Origin: Flavobacterium ustbae
Lineage (GTDB): Bacteria > Bacteroidota > Bacteroidia > Flavobacteriales > Flavobacteriaceae
Direction: 5' to 3'
Length of the DNA stretch: 64,000 nt
Assembly (NCBI RefSeq): GCF_003946915.1
Contig: NZ_RPOC01000020.1
Location: 1 to 64,000, forward strand
The notes below the pieces were generated by a model. The model searched no databases. It was given only the letters and a program-made list of their open reading frames with translations, and was not told the origin of the DNA. This document shows positions 34,212 to 42,547 of the stretch, piece after piece. The position numbers were made by a program, and so were the translations under genes. Within the stretch, counting starts at the first letter, position 1. Every line of letters begins with the position of its first letter.

Positions 34212-35375
34212 ATGAGTAAAATCCTAATTATAGAAGACGAAGCGGCGATCAGAAGAGTTTTGGTAAAAATTTTATCAGAAGAAAATGATTCGTATCAGGT
34301 AGATGAAGCTGAAGATGGGGCTGTGGGACTTGAAAAAATAAAAAACAGCGATTACGATTTGGTTTTGTGCGATATCAAAATGCCAAAAATGGACGGTGTT
34401 GAGGTTTTAGAAGAAGTAAAAAAAATAAAACCCGAAATTCCGATGGTTATGATTTCTGGTCATGGCGATATGGAAACAGCAATTCAAACCATGCGTTTAG
34501 GAGCTTTCGATTATATTTCTAAACCGCCAGATTTGAATCGTTTGCTAAATACGGTTCGCAATGCTTTGGACAAAAAACAATTAGTAGTTGAAAATAAAAT
34601 TCTGAAGAAAAAAGTAAGCAAAAACTACGAAATGATTGGGGACAGCGAATCGATTAATCATATCAAAGTGATGATTGATAAAGTGGCACCAACAGAAGCC
34701 AGAGTTTTAATTACGGGACCAAACGGAACGGGAAAAGAATTAGTGGCGCATCAATTACATGAAAAAAGTGAGCGTTCTGCTTTTCCTTTAATTGAAGTAA
34801 ATTGCGCGGCGATTCCTAGCGAGTTGATTGAAAGTGAATTGTTCGGGCATGTGAAAGGTGCTTTTACATCGGCAGTGAAAGATCGTGCTGGAAAGTTTGA
34901 AGCAGCAGACAAAGGAACCATTTTCTTAGATGAAATTGGTGATATGAGCCTTTCGGCGCAAGCCAAAGTATTGCGCGCCCTTCAAGAAAGTATGATTACA
35001 AGGGTTGGTGCAGATAAGGATATTAAAGTAGATGTTCGTGTTGTTGCAGCAACCAATAAAGATTTAAAAACAGAAATTGCAGAAGGCCGTTTCCGTGAAG
35101 ATTTATATCATAGATTAGCGGTAATTTTGATTAAAGTTCCGCCATTAAATGAAAGACGTGATGATATTCCTGCTTTGATTTCGCATTTTACAGAAAAGAT
35201 AGCTTCAGAACAAGGAAATGCAGTTAAGTCATTTTCGGCGGAGGCCATAAAATTATTGCAGGAATACGATTGGACAGGAAACATTCGCGAACTTCGTAAT
35301 GTGGTAGAAAGACTGATCATTTTGGGAGGAAACGAAATCTCTGAAACCGACGTGAAAATGTTCGCAAGCAAATAA
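34212..35375 (+). CDS. NtrC-family response regulator lacking the DNA-binding domain
   Basis: 387 aa. Receiver domain 1-120 with acidic pocket E9/D10 and phospho-acceptor D54 (LVLCDIKMP). AAA+ sigma-54 activator domain follows with Walker A GPNGTGKE (169-176), Walker B TIFLDEIGD, and arginine-finger region FREDLYHRL. The sigma-54-contact loop reads GAFTSA (216-221), where the consensus is GAFTGA. The protein stops at SETDVKMFASK just after the AAA+ lid, with no C-terminal Fis-type helix-turn-helix. It may activate from solution. The sensor kinase is not adjacent. Confidence 0.92.
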   Translation: MSKILIIEDEAAIRRVLVKILSEENDSYQVDEAEDGAVGLEKIKNSDYDLVLCDIKMPKMDGVEVLEEVKKIKPEIPMVMISGHGDMETAIQTMRLGAFDYISKPPDLNRLLNTVRNALDKKQLVVENKILKKKVSKNYEMIGDSESINHIKVMIDKVAPTEARVLITGPNGTGKELVAHQLHEKSERSAFPLIEVNCAAIPSELIESELFGHVKGAFTSAVKDRAGKFEAADKGTIFLDEIGDMSLSAQAKVLRALQESMITRVGADKDIKVDVRVVAATNKDLKTEIAEGRFREDLYHRLAVILIKVPPLNERRDDIPALISHFTEKIASEQGNAVKSFSAEAIKLLQEYDWTGNIRELRNVVERLIILGGNEISETDVKMFASK

Positions 35376-35424
35376 TGATTTAGTTTTCAATCAGAAATCT
35401 AAAATCTAAATTCTAAAATTAGAA

Positions 35425-36090
35425 ATGAAACTAAAAAAAATAAACGAGAAATTACAAGACGGTTTAATTGAAAATGGTTTGACAGAAGCCAATGCTTTGC
35501 AGATGGAAACTTTTTCGACCATAAAAAGTGGTGCCGACTGTGTCATTATTTCTCCAAAAGGAAGCGGAAAAACAACTACAATTGTTTTGAATGTGATTCA
35601 GCAATTGGCAGGAAAAACAGAAGAATCGCCTCGAGCTTTGGTTATTGTAGAAGATAAAGCGAAGGTTCTGGAAATGGTAGACCTTTTTAACAAGTACGGA
35701 AAATATACCAATCTGGAAATTTACGGTGTACACGAAAAAGGAGATATGGATTATGATAAAAACTATATTTCTACAGGAATTGATGTTTTAATTGGTACGC
35801 CAGTTAAACTGAATGATATGTTTACAACGGCAGGTTACAATGTAAACCGTTTAAAAATGATGATTCTGGATGATGCAGATCCGATCTTAAAATTACGTCA
35901 TGAAACAAAAATCATGCGTATTTCGAATAGTATTGCTAAAGTACAGCGTATCATTTTTGCTGAAGAATTGACAGAACGTATCGAAATTTTGGCAGATAAA
36001 ATGCTTGTGGAACCGTACTTATTTGATATGGACGAAGAAGGCGAAGAAGAGCTCGATGAAGAAGAAGACGATATTGAAGAGGAAGAATAA
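35425..36090 (+). CDS. Single-domain DEAD-box-helicase-like protein
   Basis: 221 aa corresponding only to the first RecA-like domain of DEAD-box RNA helicases. A Q-motif-like GLTEANALQMETFSTIKSG, Walker A PKGSGKTT, RALVIVEDKAK (Ia), IGTPVKL (Ib, TPxR degenerate) and LDDADP (DEAD changed to DDAD) are in order. Motif III (SAT) is replaced by FAEEL, and the whole second RecA domain is missing. It ends with a strongly acidic tail (from about 203, mostly E and D). ATP binding is plausible but unwinding is unlikely. It follows the NtrC-like gene at 49 bp. Confidence 0.85.
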   Translation: MKLKKINEKLQDGLIENGLTEANALQMETFSTIKSGADCVIISPKGSGKTTTIVLNVIQQLAGKTEESPRALVIVEDKAKVLEMVDLFNKYGKYTNLEIYGVHEKGDMDYDKNYISTGIDVLIGTPVKLNDMFTTAGYNVNRLKMMILDDADPILKLRHETKIMRISNSIAKVQRIIFAEELTERIEILADKMLVEPYLFDMDEEGEEELDEEEDDIEEEE

Positions 36091-36098
36091 ATAATAAG

Positions 36099-36140
36099 TC
36101 TCGGTTTTCAGTTTGCATTAAACTAAAACCGAGATTTTTA
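36099..36140 (+). terminator. Terminator after the DEAD-like gene
   Basis: Stem tctcggtttt / aaaaccgaga, extended inward by agttt/aaact, then a T-run. Confidence 0.85.
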
Positions 36141-36177
36141 TTTTAATAAAATCATAATTAAAATAAAAGAATATATC

Positions 36178-36396
36178 ATGGGATTAATGAAAGTGTTTTC
36201 AGGAAGCGAAGTACTAGCAATTGCTTTGCAGGAAAGATTAGAAGAAGCTGGAGTAGAAACGGTAAAAAAAGATAATATCCAATCGGCTCGTTTGGGCGGA
36301 TTTGGACAAACAGATTTGGCGGTTGAATTATTTATTCAGGAAACAGATTTCGCAAAAGCGAATCCAGTTGTTGAACAGTTTAGAATGAGTATTTAA
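36178..36396 (+). CDS. DUF2007-family small protein
   Basis: 72 aa. KVFSGSEVLAIALQERLEEAGVETVKKDN and LFIQETDFAKANPVVEQF match the DUF2007 pattern, a small ferredoxin-like fold often called a putative signal-transducing protein. Function unknown. Separated from neighbours by a terminator on the left and a long inverted repeat on the right. Confidence 0.85.
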   Translation: MGLMKVFSGSEVLAIALQERLEEAGVETVKKDNIQSARLGGFGQTDLAVELFIQETDFAKANPVVEQFRMSI

Positions 36397-36400
36397 GAAG

Positions 36401-36512
36401 TATTCAGTGTTCAGTATTTTAGTGTTCAGTCGAATTAGATAATGAAATAAAAAATGAACGCTGGGTAATAAAGTGAAGAAACTGAACACTAAAATACTGA
36501 ACACTGAAAACT
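36401..36512. repeat. Inverted repeat of the gtgttcagt family, copy 2
   Basis: Perfect 28-bp arms at 36403-36430 and 36481-36508 made of gtgttcagt units joined by attttagt, with a 50-nt loop. Much like the element at 26095-26180. Confidence 0.85.
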
Positions 36513-36520
36513 AATAAAAA

Positions 36521-37327
36521 ATGCAATACAAAATGATTGTGCTCGACATGGATGATACCTTGTTGACTGATGACCACAGAATTTCAGATTTAAATAAAAA
36601 AGTACTTTTAGAAGCACAGGCCAAAGGTGTGTATGTGGTTTTGGCTTCTGGAAGGCCTACAATTGCAATGACCGCTTACGCGAAAGAATTACAGCTGGAT
36701 TTAAACGACTCGTATATGCTTTCTTTTAACGGAGCGATAATAAGTCGCGTAAAAGACAATTTAGTTTTGTTCGAACAGAAATTAACTGTGGAACAAATTC
36801 ATGCTTTATACGATTACAGCGTTAAAATGAATACGCATATCATCACTTATTTAGATGATGAAATTATTAGCGAAACAGATTCTGAATACATAGAAATCGA
36901 AAAAGAGATTACGGGAATGGCGCATCGTAAAGTTTCTAGCTTTAAAGAGTATGTAGACAGACCTGCGGTTAAATGTATCTTATTGCAGGATCCAGAATAT
37001 TTGAAAACAGTCGAAAAAGATCTAATCGATTTTATGCCACATTTAAGCGTTTCTACATCAAAACCTTTTTTTCTGGAAGTAGCACAATTAGGCATTGATA
37101 AAGCAGCGAGCTTAAAACGTTTAGCCGAGGAAAAACTCGGAATTCATCGAAGTGAAATAATTGCAGTCGGAAACGCAGGAAATGACTTAACAATGATAGA
37201 ATATGCAGGTTTAGGGGTTTGGGTAGATAATGTGACGCCAGAATTGCGCGATAAAGCAGATTTAATCGTATCTTCCAATAATAATGATGGAGTGGCTGAG
37301 GTTGTGCAACGCTTTATTTTAAATTAA
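36521..37327 (+). CDS. Cof-type HAD hydrolase
   Basis: 268 aa, HAD subfamily IIB. Motif I LDMDDTLL (D9, D11), motif II LASGRPT, cap C2 in the middle, motif III-IV KAASLKRLAEEKLGI and AVGNAGNDLTMIEYAG. Such enzymes dephosphorylate sugar phosphates, FMN or PLP. Six bases before the GNAT gene, so the pair is co-transcribed. Confidence 0.93.
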   Translation: MQYKMIVLDMDDTLLTDDHRISDLNKKVLLEAQAKGVYVVLASGRPTIAMTAYAKELQLDLNDSYMLSFNGAIISRVKDNLVLFEQKLTVEQIHALYDYSVKMNTHIITYLDDEIISETDSEYIEIEKEITGMAHRKVSSFKEYVDRPAVKCILLQDPEYLKTVEKDLIDFMPHLSVSTSKPFFLEVAQLGIDKAASLKRLAEEKLGIHRSEIIAVGNAGNDLTMIEYAGLGVWVDNVTPELRDKADLIVSSNNNDGVAEVVQRFILN

Positions 37328-37333
37328 AAAGAG

Positions 37334-37864
37334 ATGAAAAATCCAATTGAAACCGAACGTTTAATTTTACGGGAGTTTGTAGCTTCAGATGCTGAAGGGA
37401 TGTTCGAGCTAGATTCGAATCCGAATGTGCATTTGTTTGTGGGGAATAAACCGGTAAAACATATAGAAGAAAGTATAGAATACATCAAGTTTGTTCAAAA
37501 ACAATACAAAGATTTCGGAACTGGAAGATGGGCTGTTGTATTAAAAGAAACGAATGAATTTATTGGCTGGTCTGGAATTAAATATATTACAGACGAAATC
37601 AATAACCATAAAGATTTTTATGAATTAGGATACCGTTTTATCGAAAAACACTGGGGAAAAGGATATGCAACTGAGGCAGGTAAAGCTTTTGTAGATTACG
37701 CTTTTAATGAAATGAAAGTTGCAGCGCTTTATGCTTATGCAGATGCGGGAAATGAAAACTCAAGAAAGATTCTCGAAAAATTAGGTTTCCACTTTGTGAA
37801 TTCTTTTACTTATCAAGAAGAATTAGAAGTTTGGTACGAACTCAAAAATCCAAACTCAAACTAA
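37334..37864 (+). CDS. GNAT acetyltransferase, RimJ/RimL-like
   Basis: 176 aa. ETERLILREFVASDAEGMFELDSNP, GRWAVVLKETNEFIGWSGI and the acetyl-CoA segment RFIEKHWGKGYATEAGKAFVDYAF, ending with NENSRKILEKLGFHFV. Probably modifies an amino group of protein or small molecule. Couples to the HAD gene 6 bp upstream. Confidence 0.9.
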   Translation: MKNPIETERLILREFVASDAEGMFELDSNPNVHLFVGNKPVKHIEESIEYIKFVQKQYKDFGTGRWAVVLKETNEFIGWSGIKYITDEINNHKDFYELGYRFIEKHWGKGYATEAGKAFVDYAFNEMKVAALYAYADAGNENSRKILEKLGFHFVNSFTYQEELEVWYELKNPNSN

Positions 37865-37932
37865 GAAATGTATTCCAAATCTTTACATACTTAAAAGTCA
37901 GTAAAGATTTGGAAACAAATCAGAGTTAAATA

Positions 37933-38457
37933 TTATTTTTTGGCTACAGAAACGAAGTATTTATTTCCGTCACCCATTGTTAATTTTACACGCTCATCGC
38001 AAAGGTCGATTGCAAAATTTGCACTTTCGTAACAGCTGCAAGTTGTGTTTTTGTCTTTAGACATTTCTGTTTTACAGTTGTTGTTTTTAAAGCTTGCCAA
38101 TTGTGGTGTGTATAAGCTAACTAAGTCAGTAGAAGCAGTAACTAAAGAAATAATGCTTGCAGAATTATTATTTGTAATTCTGTATACAATTCTATCTGTA
38201 TAGTTTACTTCATTAACAGTTACTTTACGAATGTAGGTATAAGCTGTAGATCCTTCACCTGGTTCTTTAACTTCAAACTTAAACCCAACTGCACGAATAG
38301 CAACATCAAATTGCTGTTGAGAGTTAAAGCTCGCCCAAGTCGTCAATGTGCTAATGGTAGGAAATGGATTTGCATTTGCGGCTGGAGCATTAGTTTGCGC
38401 TTGCGAACTAAATAGGGTTAAGAACATCAAGCAGATCGTGGGTAAAAATGCTTTCAT
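37933..38457 (-). CDS. Exported hypothetical protein with four cysteines
   Basis: About 174 aa from the ATG at 38457, which begins a clear signal peptide (MKAFLPTICLMFLTLFSSQAQ). A longer frame to 38559 is not favoured. The mature part has a Thr/Ser-rich beta-type body and a Cys cluster NNNCK, TTCSC and DLCDER, probably forming disulfides. I recognise no family. Single gene with a long upstream spacer. Confidence 0.75.
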   Translation of the reverse strand: MKAFLPTICLMFLTLFSSQAQTNAPAANANPFPTISTLTTWASFNSQQQFDVAIRAVGFKFEVKEPGEGSTAYTYIRKVTVNEVNYTDRIVYRITNNNSASIISLVTASTDLVSLYTPQLASFKNNNCKTEMSKDKNTTCSCYESANFAIDLCDERVKLTMGDGNKYFVSVAKK

Positions 38458-38887
38458 AAAGCGTGGTATTTGTATTTTAATTTTGCCTACTCTCTTTGGT
38501 TTTCGGCTTTCCCATTTCATTTTGTAATACAAAACAACAACATAACGAGTAAAATTCAAAATTGTTATGCCGGAATTATTATTAAATTAATTAAAGCGTA
38601 TTAAAAACCTTAATATGAATTTATTGCACCCTAGATTTATAACAAAGGTAAATGTAAGAAATTTTGAAGTTAAAACTTAAAAAAATGCATTTAATCGGTA
38701 AAATTTGCATTTAATCGATTATTTGTCATTTTATTCTTATCACAATCTTAAAGTGTTAAAAATGCAAGAGCTTCTTTTTTCAAAAAAAATAGAGAAAAGA
38801 TTAACTTTTGAATCTTTCTAAATTAACATTAATGCAAATTATTGATTCGAAGTCCATTAATTGCTTTCTTTTGATGAATATTGTTTG
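38458..38887. other. Long divergent spacer with a 12-bp direct repeat
   Basis: About 430 gene-free bases between divergent genes. Contains tgcatttaatcg at 38686-38697 and again at 38706-38717, spaced exactly 20 bp start to start (about two helical turns), a plausible operator. Confidence 0.5.
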
Positions 38888-38895
38888 TAAATTTG
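38888..38895 (+). promoter_or_regulatory. mtaB promoter, -7 element
   Basis: taaatttg followed by cagc, a full TAnnTTTG match, 47 bases before the ATG. Confidence 0.55.
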
Positions 38896-38941
38896 CAGCC
38901 TTAAATTTTTTGACAACGATTTCATTAATTTAAGACAGATT

Positions 38942-40276
38942 ATGGAAAATAGAAAGAAAGTTGCCTTTTATACGCTGGGTTGTAAACTGAATTTTTCAGA
39001 GACTTCTACAATTGCCAGAAATTTTAATGACGAAGGTTTTGATCGCGTCGATTTTGAAGAAATAGCAGATATTTATGTCATTAATACTTGCTCTGTAACA
39101 GACAATGCAGACAAACAATTTAAGCAAGTAGTGAGAAAAGCAATGAAGCTTAACGAAAAAGCTTTTGTTGCAGCAGTTGGCTGTTATGCTCAATTAAAAC
39201 CAGAAGAATTGGCCGCTGTTGATGGCGTTGATTTGGTTTTGGGTGCAACAGAAAAATTCAAAATCACAGACTATATTCATGATTTGAGCAAAAATGACAT
39301 GGGTGAAGTGCACTCCTGCGAAATTGCTGAAGCTGATTTCTACGTAGGAAGTTATTCTATTGGAGATCGTACGCGTGCATTTTTGAAAGTTCAAGACGGC
39401 TGCGATTATAAATGCACCTATTGCACTATTCCGTTAGCAAGAGGAATTTCGAGAAGTGATGCTTTAGAAAATGTACTCAAAAATGCTAAAGAAATTTCGG
39501 CTCAGAATATCCGTGAAATTGTTTTAACGGGAGTTAATATTGGAGATTATGGAAAAGGGGAGTTTGGAAACAAAAAACACGAACATACTTTCTTAGATTT
39601 AGTTCAAGCTTTAGATAAAGTAGAAGGAATTGAGCGTTTAAGAATTTCGTCTATCGAGCCGAATTTATTGAAAAACGAAACCATTGAGTTTGTTTCAAAA
39701 AGCCGCACTTTCGTACCGCATTTTCATATTCCGCTTCAATCCGGAAGCAATGATATTTTAAAATTAATGAAACGCCGTTATTTGCGTGAAGTTTATATTG
39801 ACCGTGTAAACAAAATTCGCGAAGTAATGCCTCATGCATGCATTGGCGTTGACGTGATTGTTGGTTTTCCTGGAGAAACAGACGAGCACTTTTTAGAAAC
39901 GTATCATTTCTTAAACGAATTGGATATTTCGTATTTACACGTTTTTACCTATTCTGAAAGAGATAATACAGATGCAGTAGATATGGAAGGAGTTGTTCCT
40001 TCAAATGTAAGGGCAAAACGTAGTAAAATGCTTCGCGGATTATCAGTAAAAAAACGTCGTGCTTTTTACGAAAGCCAGTTGGGAACTAATAGAACAGTTC
40101 TTTTTGAAGGAGAAAATAAAGAAGGTTATATTCACGGATTTACAGAGAATTACGTAAAAGTAAAAACACCTTGGAATCCTGAATTGGTGAATACTTTGCA
40201 GAAAATTAATCTAACGAAAATCGACGAAGACGGAAGTGTTCGTTTGGAGTTTTTAAATAAATTGGCTGAGGTTTAG
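38942..40276 (+). CDS. mtaB: tRNA t6A37 methylthiotransferase MtaB
   Basis: Radical-SAM enzyme converting t6A to ms2t6A at tRNA position 37. 444 aa. The N-terminal UPF0004 domain has three Fe-S cysteines (TLGCKLN, NTCSVTD, VGCYAQ). The radical-SAM CxxxCxxC is GCDYKCTYCTIPLARG, and a C-terminal TRAM domain follows (RTVLFEGENKEGYIHGFTENYVKVK). ALxxLGCKxN style separates MtaB from MiaB. Complete. Confidence 0.94.
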   Translation: MENRKKVAFYTLGCKLNFSETSTIARNFNDEGFDRVDFEEIADIYVINTCSVTDNADKQFKQVVRKAMKLNEKAFVAAVGCYAQLKPEELAAVDGVDLVLGATEKFKITDYIHDLSKNDMGEVHSCEIAEADFYVGSYSIGDRTRAFLKVQDGCDYKCTYCTIPLARGISRSDALENVLKNAKEISAQNIREIVLTGVNIGDYGKGEFGNKKHEHTFLDLVQALDKVEGIERLRISSIEPNLLKNETIEFVSKSRTFVPHFHIPLQSGSNDILKLMKRRYLREVYIDRVNKIREVMPHACIGVDVIVGFPGETDEHFLETYHFLNELDISYLHVFTYSERDNTDAVDMEGVVPSNVRAKRSKMLRGLSVKKRRAFYESQLGTNRTVLFEGENKEGYIHGFTENYVKVKTPWNPELVNTLQKINLTKIDEDGSVRLEFLNKLAEV

Positions 40277-40420
40277 TTTTTTGTTTCGCAGAGATTCGCA
40301 AAGAATTCACAGAGATACACAAAGTTAATTTGAAATTGCAATATTGTAGAGGCGCACAGCAGTGCGTTTAAGGCAAAGTTTAGACATACAGTTTGTCATT
40401 TTTCAAAAAAGAAGAAATGA
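40277..40420. repeat. Repeat spacer with degenerate palindrome
   Basis: Contains cgcagagattcgcaaag-type units (40288-40325) and at 40350-40369 aggcgcacagcagtgcgttt, a three-change variant of the agacgcactgcagtgcgtct palindrome found at 42791 and 46753. Confidence 0.65.
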
Positions 40421-40423
40421 CAA

Positions 40424-40470
40424 AAAAACGACAAAGCTCTTTAATTTAATAAAGAGCTTTGTCGTTTTTA
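40424..40470. terminator. Strong bidirectional terminator
   Basis: Perfect 20-bp stem (aaaaacgacaaagctcttta and complement) with a 6-nt loop. Ends mtaB and the convergent gene at 40529. Confidence 0.92.
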
Positions 40471-40528
40471 TTAAAAATTCTCCGCGAATCTCTGCGAAAA
40501 ATCTCCGTGAATCTCTGTGGATAAAAAA

Positions 40529-41035
40529 TTACTCCTTTTCCCCAACCACCAATTTCAAAGAATTAATATAATCCGTATCAAATTCGATAACGCGAATTTT
40601 TTCAGGATTAAAACTTAATTCCCCGCCAAATTGACCTCGGATATCTAGAAAATCAATGGTCAATTCTTCGTCATTCAATTCTATTAATTTTCCTAAATAA
40701 GCAGATTTTGACGATTTTTTCGCAATTTGAAAAATGCCATACTTTTCAGAAATATAATGGATAATCGAAGCTAAATCACGAATCGGAATAATATCATCTG
40801 AATTGATTTTTAAACCCTTCATCCGAATCACTTTTTCGGTAAAAGCCAAATCATGATCTCGGTTTACAGCTTCAATATTTTTATTTTTCAAAATCACGAA
40901 ACCATCCAAAATAAAATCTACCGGATTATTTCGAAGCAAAATCCAGTCATCAGAATAATCAATTAGAAAACCAGTAAAGATTTCTTTCTTATCCTGAAAT
41001 TCTATTTCGACCAATTGTCTTAAATATTGTTCCAT
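40529..41035 (-). CDS. Conserved hypothetical protein with two similar beta-rich lobes
   Basis: 168 aa from the ATG at 41035. An upstream in-frame start at 41071 would translate an aaattccaa repeat and is rejected. Two halves look alike: residues about 1-60 (LRQLVEIEFQDKKEIFTGFLIDYSDDWILLRNN) and 112-168 (AYLGKLIELNDEELTIDFLDIRGQFGGELSFNPEKIRVIEF), each with strand-turn patterns like small Sm/SH3-type barrels, separated by a helical linker. No named family recognised. Function unknown. Confidence 0.72.
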   Translation of the reverse strand: MEQYLRQLVEIEFQDKKEIFTGFLIDYSDDWILLRNNPVDFILDGFVILKNKNIEAVNRDHDLAFTEKVIRMKGLKINSDDIIPIRDLASIIHYISEKYGIFQIAKKSSKSAYLGKLIELNDEELTIDFLDIRGQFGGELSFNPEKIRVIEFDTDYINSLKLVVGEKE

Positions 41036-41062
41036 ATTTTTTATTTTAAAATTCCAATACTG

Positions 41063-41109
41063 AAATTCCAAATTCCAACTCGTTTGGTGAGATTTGGAAT
41101 TTGGAATTT
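41063..41109. repeat. Hairpin repeat of the aaattccaaattccaa family, copy 2
   Basis: Arms aaattccaaattccaa (41063-41078) and complement (41094-41109), same 16 bp as copy 1 at 32722, followed by a further ttggaattta unit. Confidence 0.8.
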
Positions 41110-41128
41110 AAAAATTTGGAATTTATTT

Positions 41129-41845
41129 TTAAGGATTCGTCGACCAAATACTGCTGTTTTTAATAAACACTCTTCGGTTTAGTTTTAATTGCGCAATAAT
41201 TAAATCTGCCATATCTTCAGACTGCATTACTTTTTCTGGGTTTCCGTCTGTCAGGTTTAAGTCTTTTGCCATATCAGTCGCAACAGTACTTGGCGTAAGC
41301 GCTGTCACACGAATATTATGTTTTCTCATTTCCTGCATCAAAGAATCGGTTAATCCTAAAACAGCAAATTTAGAAGCACTGTAGGCACTTGTCAAAGCAT
41401 TTCCGTTTAAACCAGCAGTAGACGAAATATTGATAATATCTCCAGTTTGTCTTTCGATCATGTTTGGAATAATAGCACGAGTAGTATAATACGTTCCCAT
41501 TAAATTCACCTTAATAATTCTTTCCCAGGCTTCTGGTTCTAGCTCTAAGAATTTTCCAAAAGAAGCGATTCCGGCGCTGTTAATTAAAATATCGATGTGT
41601 TTAAATTGTACTAAAGCTTGTTCTACGGCTTCATTGATAGAATTAATGTCAGAAACGTCAGCAGATAAAGCCAAAGCTTTTACGCCTAAATTAGAAGCTT
41701 CGTCAGCCAATTGTTCTACGTCTTTTTGAGTTCTTGAAACCAAAATCAGGTTTACACCTTCTTTTGCCAAAGCAATTGCCACAGCTTTTCCAATTCCTTT
41801 TCCTGCGCCCGTAATAAAGGCATTTTTATTTTTTAAGTCGGTCAT
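41129..41845 (-). CDS. SDR oxidoreductase, FabG-like 3-ketoacyl reductase type
   Basis: 238 aa. Cofactor motif TGAGKGIGKAV (about 12-22), NSAG, and catalytic S/Y/K in ISSTAGLNGNALTSAYSASKFAV. Probably an NADPH reductase annotated as 3-ketoacyl-ACP reductase. Not in a fatty-acid cluster, so it may act on another ketone. Single gene. Confidence 0.9.
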   Translation of the reverse strand: MTDLKNKNAFITGAGKGIGKAVAIALAKEGVNLILVSRTQKDVEQLADEASNLGVKALALSADVSDINSINEAVEQALVQFKHIDILINSAGIASFGKFLELEPEAWERIIKVNLMGTYYTTRAIIPNMIERQTGDIINISSTAGLNGNALTSAYSASKFAVLGLTDSLMQEMRKHNIRVTALTPSTVATDMAKDLNLTDGNPEKVMQSEDMADLIIAQLKLNRRVFIKNSSIWSTNP

Positions 41846-41959
41846 GATGGTAATTTTTAGAATGCAGAAAGCATCATTATAAGTCTTACAAAAATAAGCT
41901 TTTGAAAACTAAAATGATGCTTTAAAAGGTATTCTTAATCTAAGTTTAACAACTTTTGG

Positions 41960-42547
41960 TTATTCTTTCAAAACCATGTCAATACACATTACAGCTCCTA
42001 GAATTAACTGTCTCAACGGACTGTCAGCTGCAACGGTATCTTCAATTTGAAGCGCATAATTATCGGCACTCGTAAAAAACTCTTTTCCTAATCCTGCCCA
42101 TTTTTTATTTACTTGAGCAAGCTGTTTTCCTTCGTGAGAAAATTTAAAATCCCAGCCCGTCCATTTTCCTTGAAGCGTTGCAACTGGTTTTTCATTTTTA
42201 TCCATAATTTCAAATCTTCCTCCAATAGAAAAGAATTTTTGTTTGAAAGTTCCGATCAAACGATCTTTTTCGTCTAAAACTTCTACGGTCGATCTAAAAA
42301 TGGCAACGCCTCTTCTTACTGTAATTAACTTTTCGCCATCAGCAGTTGTAATTTCAACATTAAATGGAGTGGCTCTTTTATAATCTGTAAATCGGAATAC
42401 TTTAGTGAAAAAACCAAGATTGTTTTCTCGGCAATTCATAATGATTTGATTGGTTTCGGGATGGTAGATATCGTAATTGTTTGCAGCTTTAAACATTCCG
42501 ATATGTTCTTTTACTAAAAATAGATTTTGGCTTAAAATAGGATTCAT
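41960..42547 (-). CDS. Phospholipid scramblase/LURP-one-related protein
   Basis: About 195 aa from the ATG at 42547. The body is a beta-barrel-type repeat: FLVKEHIGMFKAANNYDIYHPETNQIIMNC, FRSTVEVLDEKDRLIGTFKQKFFSIGGRFEIMDKNEKPVATLQGKWTGWDF, the pattern of the tubby/LURP-one/scramblase superfamily. It ends RQLILGAVMCIDMVLKE, a helix at the core. No membrane segment. Biochemical role in bacteria unknown. Confidence 0.78.
   Translation of the reverse strand: MNPILSQNLFLVKEHIGMFKAANNYDIYHPETNQIIMNCRENNLGFFTKVFRFTDYKRATPFNVEITTADGEKLITVRRGVAIFRSTVEVLDEKDRLIGTFKQKFFSIGGRFEIMDKNEKPVATLQGKWTGWDFKFSHEGKQLAQVNKKWAGLGKEFFTSADNYALQIEDTVAADSPLRQLILGAVMCIDMVLKE

Noticed and set aside
37933..38559. Longer start of the exported cysteine protein at 38559
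   Set aside because: The upstream 34 residues are basic and would bury the signal peptide; the ATG at 38457 is better.
40362..40571. 69-codon frame beginning in a palindrome repeat after mtaB
   Set aside because: It spans repeats and a strong bidirectional terminator, so it is not a gene.
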